Of a DNA stretch of 5,668 nt, positions 1-4,973 are shown piece by piece. The stretch's first letter is position 1. The number at the start of each line of letters is the position of its first letter. The DNA comes from JAZKFT01 sp043760535 (GTDB taxonomy: Bacteria; Bacteroidota; Bacteroidia; Chitinophagales; Chitinophagaceae). The translations under genes were made by a program, and so were the position numbers. Under the pieces are notes generated by a model, which had not been told where the DNA came from, did not search any database, and saw nothing but the letters and a program-made list of their open reading frames with translations. Where the stretch lies: the NCBI GenBank assembly GCA_043760535.1, contig JAYUOV010000082.1, forward strand, positions 1 to 5,668. Reading direction: 5' to 3'.

Positions 1-160
1 AAGGGGGTTTAGAAATATGGACAACTTTAAGGCCATGATTTACTTCCTCACAAATAACTTTCAATATGACTTCCACTAATTTTGACGAAGAACCAAAAAA
101 ATGTATTTAAAACCCATTCCACCTTACCCTAAAATAATATTTTTCTTTTACAGATTGTCC

Positions 161-210
161 ATTGCCAACTGTAAAACTGCCAACTGTAAAACTGCCAACT
201 GACAACTGAC
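161..210. repeat. ACTG-type 7/8-bp tandem repeat (15-bp period)
   Basis: Units of the form actgcca (7 bp) alternate with actgtaaa (8 bp), giving an exact 15-bp period over 163-201 (about 2.6 copies). It then continues as actgaca and actgac. It lies just upstream of the protease promoter candidate. Short tandem repeats of this style are common between genes in Bacteroidota. I see no direct repeats with unique spacers, so it is not a CRISPR array. Confidence 0.75.
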
Positions 211-220
211 TTCCATCCTG

Positions 221-228
221 TATTTTTG
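221..228 (+). promoter_or_regulatory. Candidate Bacteroidota -7 promoter element
   Basis: TATTTTTG matches the Bacteroidota -7 consensus TAnnTTTG and lies 21 bases before the ATG at 250, which would give a very short leader. No convincing TTTG/TTG -33 element is seen at the expected spacing, since that stretch is the ACTG repeat. The assignment therefore rests on one 8-bp match in AT-rich DNA. Confidence 0.35.
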
Positions 229-249
229 GCCATATTAATTGTATAGATA

Positions 250-1842
250 ATGATGGTGAATAAAAAATTACAGGTTTGGTTACCGCTGCTTTTTAGTTTA
301 GTAATGGCAATGGGTATTTTAATTGGTTACCAGCTACAAGGCGCCATGGGCTGGAAAAATATTAGTAAAGCAAAAGGCATCAATAATGCTGCCGATGAAG
401 TGCTGGCCTTGGTGAATGAAAAATACGTAGATAAAGTGCTGCTAGACAGTATGAACTATGATGCCATACAGGCTATATTGAACCGGCTTGATCCACATTC
501 TGTCTATATTCCACCAGTAAAACTAGACGATATAAACAATGATCTCCGAGGCAATTTTCAGGGTATAGGTATTGAATATCAAGTATTTAACGATACACTT
601 AATATTATGTACGTAGTAAACAAAGGTCCTGCAGCAGTTGCCGGTGTATTGGTGGGTGATCAGCTTATTAAAGTAGATGACAGTACCATTGCCGGCAAAA
701 ATCTACAGACAGATGCTTACAAAAAATTCATTCGTGGCGATGGCGGTTCGGAGGTAATGCTGTCGCTGCTTCGCAACAATAAACCGCTTACGGTAAAAGT
801 AAAACGTGGCATGATTCCCATCCCTTCGTTAGATGCCGCTTACATGGCTGCACCTAACGTGGGCTACATAAGGCTCAACAAATTTGCCGAAGTAACCTAT
901 ATAGAATTTATGGAAGCCATGACAAAGCTGAAGCCCCTTGGCATGACAAAACTAATTCTGGACTTACGAAGCAATGGCGGTGGCTTGCTGGAAGCGGCAG
1001 TAAATATTGCCGACGAATTTTTAGAGGATGGTAAAATGATTGTGTACACCGAAGGCAATAAGGTAAAACGCAAAGATTTAAATAGTAGTAAGCCAGGTGT
1101 TTTTGAAGAAGGCGAACTCGTACTACTGATGGACGAATTTAGTGCAAGTGCCAGCGAAGTATTAGCTGGAGCCTTGCAGGACAATGACCGTTGTACCATT
1201 GTAGGCCGTCGCAGTTTTGGCAAAGGTTTGGTACAGGAACAGTTTGGCCTTAGCGATGGTGGTGCCCTGCGGCTTACAGTGGCCAGATATTACACGCCAC
1301 TTGGCCGCAGCATACAAAAGCCATACGATAAAGGCCGTCTGGTGTACAGAGAAGAATTGCTGGATCGCTTTCACCATACCGACAGCCTGAATAACGATTC
1401 GGCTTTTACAAAAGGCAAAGCCTTTAAAACTAAAAAAGGAAAAATAGTATATGATGGCGGCGGCATTACGCCAGATGTGTATGTGGCCATGGATACCAGC
1501 GCTATCTCAGAAGATTTTGGCAAACTGTTACAAACGAATACACTGTCGGGTTTTACCTACCAGTTTTACAAACAAAACAGGGCGGCATTCGATGGCATGA
1601 AAGATGTAAAGACATTTCAAAACAGTTACACGTTTCCGGAAACTACATGGAATTCACTGGTTGATTTTGCAAAAAAAGATAGCATTAACCTTAGCCTTGG
1701 CAATGCAAAACTGAAAGAAGAAAGCCTGAAACGGGTAAAGGCTTTACTAGCCCGACAGCTGTACCGAAACGAAGGTTATTACGAAGTAGAAAACAGTAGC
1801 AATCTTATTTATAAAAAAGCCTTGGAAGTTATTGGGCAATAA
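250..1842 (+). CDS. S41 family carboxy-terminal processing protease (CtpA/Prc type)
   Basis: 530 residues. This is a periplasmic, membrane-anchored serine protease of the tail-specific/C-terminal processing family, which trims or degrades envelope proteins from their C-termini. Residues 9-27 form a hydrophobic N-terminal segment after a short basic start, so it is a signal anchor. A PDZ domain covers about 98-186. The S41 core follows, with the LDLRSNGGG strand-loop at 237-245 and the SASASE motif at 298-303. By the 25-residue spacing known in this family, the nucleophile is Ser300 and the general base Lys325 (SFGKG), with Asp311 at the position of the third conserved residue. About 120 residues follow the core, as is usual for Bacteroidota members. 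The start is ambiguous between adjacent ATGs at 250 and 253, and no Shine-Dalgarno is visible. It looks intact. The specific substrate cannot be inferred. Confidence 0.95.
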   Translation: MMVNKKLQVWLPLLFSLVMAMGILIGYQLQGAMGWKNISKAKGINNAADEVLALVNEKYVDKVLLDSMNYDAIQAILNRLDPHSVYIPPVKLDDINNDLRGNFQGIGIEYQVFNDTLNIMYVVNKGPAAVAGVLVGDQLIKVDDSTIAGKNLQTDAYKKFIRGDGGSEVMLSLLRNNKPLTVKVKRGMIPIPSLDAAYMAAPNVGYIRLNKFAEVTYIEFMEAMTKLKPLGMTKLILDLRSNGGGLLEAAVNIADEFLEDGKMIVYTEGNKVKRKDLNSSKPGVFEEGELVLLMDEFSASASEVLAGALQDNDRCTIVGRRSFGKGLVQEQFGLSDGGALRLTVARYYTPLGRSIQKPYDKGRLVYREELLDRFHHTDSLNNDSAFTKGKAFKTKKGKIVYDGGGITPDVYVAMDTSAISEDFGKLLQTNTLSGFTYQFYKQNRAAFDGMKDVKTFQNSYTFPETTWNSLVDFAKKDSINLSLGNAKLKEESLKRVKALLARQLYRNEGYYEVENSSNLIYKKALEVIGQ

Positions 1843-1844
1843 AG

Positions 1845-1907
1845 GTTCAAGAATCAAGGTTCAAGATCCAAGCTACAAGGTTCAAGTATCAAGATTCAAG
1901 TATAAAG
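1845..1907. repeat. Left heptamer array (nine nnTCAAG units)
   Basis: Nine contiguous 7-bp units fill exactly 63 bp: gttcaag, aatcaag, gttcaag, atccaag, ctacaag, gttcaag, tatcaag, attcaag, tataaag. The array begins two bases after the protease stop codon. Positions 1882-1900 are a perfect 19-bp inverted copy of 2378-2396 on the far side of the four-helix-bundle gene, and 1854-1865 is an inverted copy of 2403-2414. It is the left arm of the block at 1843-2424. Confidence 0.9.
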
Positions 1908-1982
1908 ATTTAGGAAACAAGATTTAAAGGAATCTAATAAAAGAGTTAACGGATTATTTAATCCTTCAAAAGAAGTAATACA

Positions 1983-2354
1983 ATGTCAATAGAACTTGAA
2001 AACAGGTTCCATAAGTTTGGAAAAGATGTTAGAGATTTTTGTTTGATTTGTAAAAAGGACGTTATCAATATGGAGTATATCAAACAAGTAGTACGTTCCA
2101 GTGGCTCAGTTGGAGCTAATTATATTGAAGCTGTAGAAAACCTGGGCATTGCAGATGAGCGAATGAAATTAAAAATTTCAAGGAAAGAAGCTAAAGAATC
2201 CACCCATTGGCTAGATCTTATATTGACATATGGTGAAGAAAAAATTGAAAATGAACGTATAAAAATGATGGATGAAGCAAGCCAGATTACTAAAATACTT
2301 TCAAATATTATTTTAAAAGTAGAAGCTAGAAACATTTCCAATAAAAAACAGTAA
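1983..2354 (+). CDS. Four helix bundle protein (23S rRNA IVS / TIGR02436 type)
   Basis: 123 residues, nearly all predicted helix, highly charged, with no signal or membrane segment, so cytoplasmic. The family signature SSGSVGANYIEA lies at 39-50, between helix 1 and 2. It is followed by the KEAKESTHWLDLI segment (68-80), typical of the ORF found in 23S rRNA intervening sequences and of the related Avd accessory protein of diversity-generating retroelements. Members form homopentameric bundles that present a basic surface and may bind nucleic acid. Their cellular role is not established. Length is normal for the family. The ATG at 1983 has a weak purine stretch (agaag) upstream. No reverse transcriptase, template/variable repeat or rRNA sequence is seen nearby, so neither the Avd nor the rRNA context applies. 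Inverted heptamer arrays flank the gene closely. Confidence 0.88.
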   Translation: MSIELENRFHKFGKDVRDFCLICKKDVINMEYIKQVVRSSGSVGANYIEAVENLGIADERMKLKISRKEAKESTHWLDLILTYGEEKIENERIKMMDEASQITKILSNIILKVEARNISNKKQ

Positions 2355-2370
2355 CCCAATCCATCATTTA

Positions 2371-2423
2371 CTTGATTCTTGAATCTTGATACTTGAGCTT
2401 AGCTTGAACCTTGAATCTTCAAA
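2371..2423. repeat. Right heptamer array (CTTGAnn units, inverted)
   Basis: Four units (cttgatt, cttgaat, cttgata, cttgagc) at 2371-2398, a 4-bp interruption (ttag), then three units (cttgaac, cttgaat, cttcaaa) at 2403-2423. This is the reverse complement of the left array's nnTCAAG theme and contains the second copy of the 19-bp inverted repeat (2378-2396). The array ends one base before the methyltransferase ATG, so it forms that gene's entire immediate 5' region. Confidence 0.9.
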
Positions 2424-2424
2424 C

Positions 2425-3198
2425 ATGAAAAGCATCAAAGCCCTACTAAATAAATTACTTGGCCAAAAGAATTACCTGCGGCTTACGAGCACCCTTTTCT
2501 TCCATTATTTTAATAAAGGGTGGCTGGCCGAAAACCCATCATACTACAGCCATTATTTTGTAAAAAACCTGATTCAGCAAGGCGAAACGGTGATCGACAT
2601 TGGCGGCAACCTTGGCTATTTTACCAAAATATTTTCGAGGTTGGTGGGCAAAACCGGCAGGGTGTACACCGTAGAACCAATAGAATTATACAGGCAGGTG
2701 TTGGAAAAAAATATCAGTAGCCTGCAAAATGTAACGATACTTCCATACGCCCTTGGCGAAAGCGATGGTACTATTTTAATGGGTAACCCCAGCAGTGATA
2801 AGCACCGCCACGGCCTGATGCGGGTATTAAAAAAAGACGAAACCCAGTTTATAGCCGCTGCCGAAAAATACGAAGTAGCCATGAAACACCCACTGGACCT
2901 GTTTGAAAGCCTTGGCAAAATAGACTACATAAAATGCGATATTGAAGGCTATGAAATTCCAGTTATTCCCCTGATGCAACCACTCATTGCCAAACAGCTT
3001 CCGCTGATGCAAATAGAAACAGAAGGCGATAACAAATTTCTCATTTTAGAAATGATGTGGAAGCTCGGCTACAAAAGCTTTTATGCCCAAAAACAAAAAC
3101 TGATACCCGTTCTCACCCCTAATCAAACAGTTATAGGCGATTTGATGTTTATACCAGCACACAGACTGGAATCGTTTCAAAAATTTGTGGTTGGGTAG
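2425..3198 (+). CDS. FkbM family SAM-dependent methyltransferase
   Basis: 257 residues. It transfers a methyl group from S-adenosylmethionine, usually to a hydroxyl of a sugar, polyketide or similar secondary product in this family. The substrate cannot be told here. The Rossmann motif I, VIDIGGNLGYF, lies at 56-66, and the acidic ribose-binding strand end VEP at 83-85. The family hallmark IKCDIEGYE is at 169-177. About 45 residues of helical N-terminal extension precede the domain. An upstream in-frame TTG at 2386 would add 13 residues encoded entirely by the heptamer repeat, so the ATG at 2425 is the better start. No Shine-Dalgarno or own promoter is visible, as the upstream bases are repeat DNA. 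No glycosyltransferase or polysaccharide genes accompany it in this window. Confidence 0.9.
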   Translation: MKSIKALLNKLLGQKNYLRLTSTLFFHYFNKGWLAENPSYYSHYFVKNLIQQGETVIDIGGNLGYFTKIFSRLVGKTGRVYTVEPIELYRQVLEKNISSLQNVTILPYALGESDGTILMGNPSSDKHRHGLMRVLKKDETQFIAAAEKYEVAMKHPLDLFESLGKIDYIKCDIEGYEIPVIPLMQPLIAKQLPLMQIETEGDNKFLILEMMWKLGYKSFYAQKQKLIPVLTPNQTVIGDLMFIPAHRLESFQKFVVG

Positions 3199-3530
3199 GG
3201 GGTTTAGTTTTTATCAAATTTCAAGAATCCAATCAATCACAAAATTAATCGGTGGCTCCTAACCTATGTTACCCGCTGGCGGGGACAGCTTTTGCCAAAG
3301 GAAAAACAGGAGTGGAAAGCGGAGGATGAAAGCAAAAACCATGTTTTGAAGCAGCAACCACACAACACCCATCAGCAGCAGAACGGGCTTTACGCTGCAA
3401 TTTTTTTGGGCTAGTCCAAAACCCCTTTAGGGGATGGGGGCACGGCCCAAAAAAGATTTCCGCTACAATCCCGGCCAATCCTTATCTGCGGTACTACTAT
3501 CAGCATCCAAACAAAACACAACCTTAACCA
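3199..3530. other. Gene-free region with degenerate intergenic repeat sequence
   Basis: I find no credible gene in these 332 bases. The + strand frame from about 3208 to the TAG at 3412 is open but has no ATG, and its translation shows no domain I recognise. The frames on the other strand and at 3434-3634 look spurious because they run into or across the neighbouring gene. The region is richer in GC than usual intergenic DNA here and contains small palindromes (cccg-ctgg-cggg at 3272-3283, cccc-ttta-gggg at 3422-3433). It resembles a dispersed non-coding repeat. Confidence 0.55.
3389..3469. repeat. Imperfect palindrome with nested hairpin and flanking direct repeats
   Basis: A perfect 10-bp inverted repeat (ttttttgggc at 3402-3411 with gcccaaaaaa at 3445-3454) encloses a smaller hairpin, cccc-ttta-gggg at 3422-3433. 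Outside it are two direct copies of tttNCGCTNCAAT (3389-3401 and 3457-3469, 11 of 13 bases identical). The T-tract precedes and the A-tract follows the hairpin on either strand reading, so this is not an intrinsic terminator. A dispersed intergenic repeat is the likeliest explanation. Confidence 0.5.
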
Positions 3531-4244
3531 TTGGCACCCATAGTCCATCTCACCATTGTTCGCTACCCAGCATGGGCAGTGCCTTTTGCCCTTATTTCCA
3601 TGGGGCTTTTTCGTATGCCTTTATGGCTAAATAAAAAAATTCGTTTTTACAAACTCATGGGCAGCGGCCGCAACGGCACGTTTGACAAAACACCCGATTG
3701 GCGGCAGTGGGCGGTACTTACGGTCAATAGTCATTGGTCAATGGTCAATGATAATGAAGCAACAGGCACAAAACATTTAGGCAGATTAATAAATAACTAC
3801 TGGAAATTTTGCCGCTGTACTACTACCACTTTCACCCTGGAACCCATCGAAGGCCATGGGCTTTGGGATGGTAAAGAGCCTTTTGGAGCCTTGCCTAAGC
3901 AAACTGATTATGATGGTGAAATTGCAATACTTACAAGGGCTACTATCCGGCTTAAAAAGCTGAAAGATTTTTGGGGAAATGTAGATGCCGTTGCCAATCA
4001 GATGGCTGGTGCAGAAGGCTTTATTACCTCGTACGGCATTGGCGAAGTGCCGTTTATAAAGCAAGCCACTTTCAGCATTTGGCAAAGTAAAATGCACATG
4101 AAAAACTTTGCCTACAAAATGAAAGACCACACCGAAGTGATTCGAAGAACCCATAAAGAGAAATGGTACAGCGAAGAAATGTTTGTTCGGTTTAAGGTTT
4201 TGGGAAAGGTGGAAGGAAGCTATTCTACAAAAAAGAATCCTTAG
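3531..4244 (+). CDS. CrtA-like (spheroidene monooxygenase family) protein
   Basis: Up to 237 residues. CrtA of phototrophic bacteria uses O2 to introduce keto groups at C-2 of acyclic carotenoids such as spheroidene. The family pattern is visible along the whole length: an N-terminal WAVPFALISMGLFR segment (15-28), KLMGSGRNGTF (41-51), PDWRQWAVL (55-63), a GLWDGKEPF stretch (110-118), LTRATIRL (134-141), then GIGEVPFIKQATFSIW (169-184) and KWYSEEMFVRFKVL (211-224). The function in this organism is unproven, and no other carotenoid gene is in the window. The start is uncertain: a stop lies at 3525-3527, TTG follows at 3531, ATA is at 3540, and the first in-frame ATG (3600) would remove a conserved stretch. 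Codons 65-75 are made of a 7-bp tandem repeat. No Shine-Dalgarno is seen. Confidence 0.78.
   Translation: MAPIVHLTIVRYPAWAVPFALISMGLFRMPLWLNKKIRFYKLMGSGRNGTFDKTPDWRQWAVLTVNSHWSMVNDNEATGTKHLGRLINNYWKFCRCTTTTFTLEPIEGHGLWDGKEPFGALPKQTDYDGEIAILTRATIRLKKLKDFWGNVDAVANQMAGAEGFITSYGIGEVPFIKQATFSIWQSKMHMKNFAYKMKDHTEVIRRTHKEKWYSEEMFVRFKVLGKVEGSYSTKKNP
3722..3756. repeat. In-gene heptamer repeat (GGTCAAT)
   Basis: Tandem units ggtcaat, agtcatt, ggtcaat, ggtcaat and a degenerate gataatg occupy 3722-3756 inside the CrtA-like gene. They encode residues 64-76 (VNSHWSMVNDN and neighbours), between the strand ending WAVL and the next helix, probably a surface loop. The unit type resembles Bacteroidota intergenic repeats rather than coding DNA. 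The present copy number keeps the frame open. Confidence 0.8.
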
Positions 4245-4249
4245 ATTTG
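4242..4249 (+). promoter_or_regulatory. Candidate -7 promoter element of the toxin-antitoxin cluster
   Basis: TAGATTTG fits the Bacteroidota TAnnTTTG consensus. It overlaps the stop codon of the CrtA-like gene and lies 17 bases before the ATG at 4267, so it could start an independent transcript for the downstream small genes. No TTTG is present at the usual -33 distance. It is a single short match, so confidence is low. Confidence 0.3.
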
Positions 4250-4266
4250 AGAAAAAGTTAACCGCC

Positions 4267-4425
4267 ATGGCAGTTTCCCCAAATGAAACTTTACCCACAG
4301 AAATTGAGGAAGACACAATTGATGAACTGTTGTTTTTACAATTAAGTCTCTATTATTTTTTTGAAGGCTACGAAGACGAAGGCATTTATTATCAGGAAAA
4401 AAATAGTAACCATGCAAAAAATTGA
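4267..4425 (+). CDS. Small acidic hypothetical protein (52 residues)
   Basis: I do not recognise this protein. The 52-residue frame begins with an ATG 22 bases after the CrtA-like stop and overlaps the antitoxin start by 14 bases. It is strongly acidic in the first half (TEIEEDTIDE, residues 10-19), then has a hydrophobic aromatic helix-like stretch LLFLQLSLYYFFEGY (20-34) and a polar tail. The stretch is too short and too close to acidic residues for a convincing membrane span. An in-frame ATG at 4183 would extend it into the preceding gene and is unlikely. The position, tightly coupled to an antitoxin-toxin pair, suggests co-expression and possibly a third component. It could equally be a remnant or a chance frame. 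Confidence 0.45.
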   Translation: MAVSPNETLPTEIEEDTIDELLFLQLSLYYFFEGYEDEGIYYQEKNSNHAKN

Positions 4426-4645
4426 ATTTGATACATTGGCACCGGACAATGGTATTTTGTATTTGCCCAAAGACAAAATGAGTGAACTGAAAGCAGGGGA
4501 AAAAATACATGTAGTGGTGTACGCTGAATCTGATATTAAAAGAGCTACCGAAAATGAACAATGGAACCAATTGGGCCTCCAATCTTTTTTTAAAGACCAT
4601 AGCGAAGAAGACAATATTTATGACGAATTATATGCCGATAAATGA
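4412..4645 (+). CDS. Antitoxin of a PemK/MazF-type toxin-antitoxin pair
   Basis: 77 residues. The first half (1-38) shows a beta-rich pattern, FDTLAPDNGILYLPKDKMSELKAGEKIHVVV, resembling the short N-terminal domain of Bacteroidota antitoxins that sit in front of MazF-like toxins. The C-terminal part (48-77) is polar and acidic (WNQLGLQSFFKDHSEEDN, then YDELYADK), as expected for a flexible tail that wraps the toxin. The ATG at 4412 is preferred over the in-frame ATG at 4361, which would overlap most of the preceding small frame and add a basic non-matching extension. The stop overlaps the toxin start (ATGA), indicating translational coupling. By analogy it would neutralise the toxin and autorepress the operon. 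The DNA-binding role is inference from the family context. Confidence 0.75.
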   Translation: MQKIEFDTLAPDNGILYLPKDKMSELKAGEKIHVVVYAESDIKRATENEQWNQLGLQSFFKDHSEEDNIYDELYADK

Positions 4646-4896
4646 ATTATTGTTTGGGGGACATAGTGATTGTAAATATGCCGTACAGCAATTTTAGGGA
4701 CGCTAAAGTTAGGCCTGCACTCGTTTTATTACAGTCGCCTGATAACGATGTTTTATTGGCCCGTATTTCAAGCCAGCAACCTATCACAGCTTTCGATTTT
4801 AATATTTCAGATTGGGGAAAATTAAATCTTGCTAAACCATCTGTAGTAAGATTTGATAAGATCACCAATATTGATTCAGTAAACATAAAGCAGTAA
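4642..4896 (+). CDS. PemK/MazF family toxin, truncated by an in-frame stop
   Basis: 84 residues as encoded. PemK/MazF toxins are ribosome-independent mRNA interferases that cut RNA at short motifs and stop growth when antitoxin is lost. The N-terminal family pattern is clear: GDIVIVNMPYSN (6-17), VRPALVLL (23-30) with the conserved Arg-Pro, the ISSQQP region (42-47) and PSVVRFDKI (66-74). The frame stops at TAA 4894-4896, whereas the same frame continues without further stops for 23 codons to a TAG at 4966-4968. Full length would be 108 residues, the usual size. The lost tail would form the C-terminal helix of the fold, so the product is probably inactive or altered. A sequencing error at one base is possible. 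The antitoxin upstream is intact. Confidence 0.8.
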   Translation: MNYCLGDIVIVNMPYSNFRDAKVRPALVLLQSPDNDVLLARISSQQPITAFDFNISDWGKLNLAKPSVVRFDKITNIDSVNIKQ

Positions 4897-4968
4897 ATAG
4901 GATTTTTAGATCAGACCCAAAAACAAGACATAAGGAATTTTTTATCCAGCATGTTCTTACGATTATAG
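4897..4968 (+). pseudogene. Detached C-terminal tail of the toxin gene
   Basis: In the toxin's own frame the bases after the TAA read 23 codons (beginning IGFLDQTQKQD, then IRNFLSSMF and LRL) to a TAG. The composition, amphipathic pattern and length fit the C-terminal helix of MazF-like toxins, and the next gene begins five bases after the TAG. This supports a once continuous 108-codon gene interrupted by a single nonsense codon at 85. No start codon suitable for separate translation of the tail is evident. Confidence 0.7.
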
Positions 4969-4973
4969 CCCCT

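Larger units (their letters stand above)
1..249. other. Upstream intergenic region with no supported gene
   Basis: I see no complete gene here. Two + strand frames are open from the window edge, one to a TAA at 77-79 and one to a TGA at 36-38, so the end of an upstream gene could lie here. Neither tail is long enough (25 and 11 residues) to recognise or to choose between. The rest is AT-rich and ends in a short tandem repeat and a candidate promoter for the protease gene. Confidence 0.5.
1843..2424. mobile_element. Putative inverted-heptamer-flanked four-helix-bundle element
   Basis: The complete gap between the protease stop and the methyltransferase ATG consists of a heptamer array, one small gene and the same heptamers inverted. 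The sequence directly shows the arms and the perfect 19-bp inverted repeat (1882-1900 with 2378-2396), enclosing 477 bases. The family of the enclosed gene is known from hairpin-forming intervening sequences inserted in bacterial 23S rRNA. I infer that this is an inserted cassette of related type, sitting between two protein genes. No transposase, recombinase or clear target-site duplication is visible, so mobility is unproven. The alternative is a resident gene that has merely accumulated intergenic repeats on both sides. Confidence 0.4.

Noticed and set aside
2..79. Frame open from the window edge to a TAA, as the tail of an upstream gene
   Set aside because: Only 25 residues without a recognisable pattern, and a second frame is also open from the edge, so no gene can be assigned.
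1845..1907. Tandem heptamers considered as a CRISPR array
   Set aside because: The units are 7 bp and contiguous, with no spacers and no cas genes nearby.
1983..2354. Four-helix-bundle gene considered as Avd of a diversity-generating retroelement
   Set aside because: No reverse transcriptase, template repeat or variable repeat is present in the window. Family membership alone does not make it Avd.
2386..2424. TTG-started N-terminal extension of the methyltransferase
   Set aside because: The extra 13 residues are encoded wholly by the heptamer repeat. The ATG at 2425 is the natural start.
3208..3414. Open + strand frame through the gap after the methyltransferase
   Set aside because: It has no ATG, and its glutamine- and lysine-rich translation matches no family I know. 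Repeat DNA explains the region better.
3402..3454. Hairpin considered as an intrinsic terminator
   Set aside because: The T-run is on the 5' side and the A-run on the 3' side of the stem in either orientation, the opposite of a terminator.
3434..3634. 66-residue + strand frame upstream of and overlapping the CrtA-like gene
   Set aside because: No domain or credible start. It begins inside the palindromic repeat and overlaps the conserved N-terminus of the real gene in another frame.
3786..4316. 176-residue open frame on the minus strand
   Set aside because: It lies almost entirely antisense to the CrtA-like gene, whose motifs are well preserved. Its translation shows no recognisable domain.
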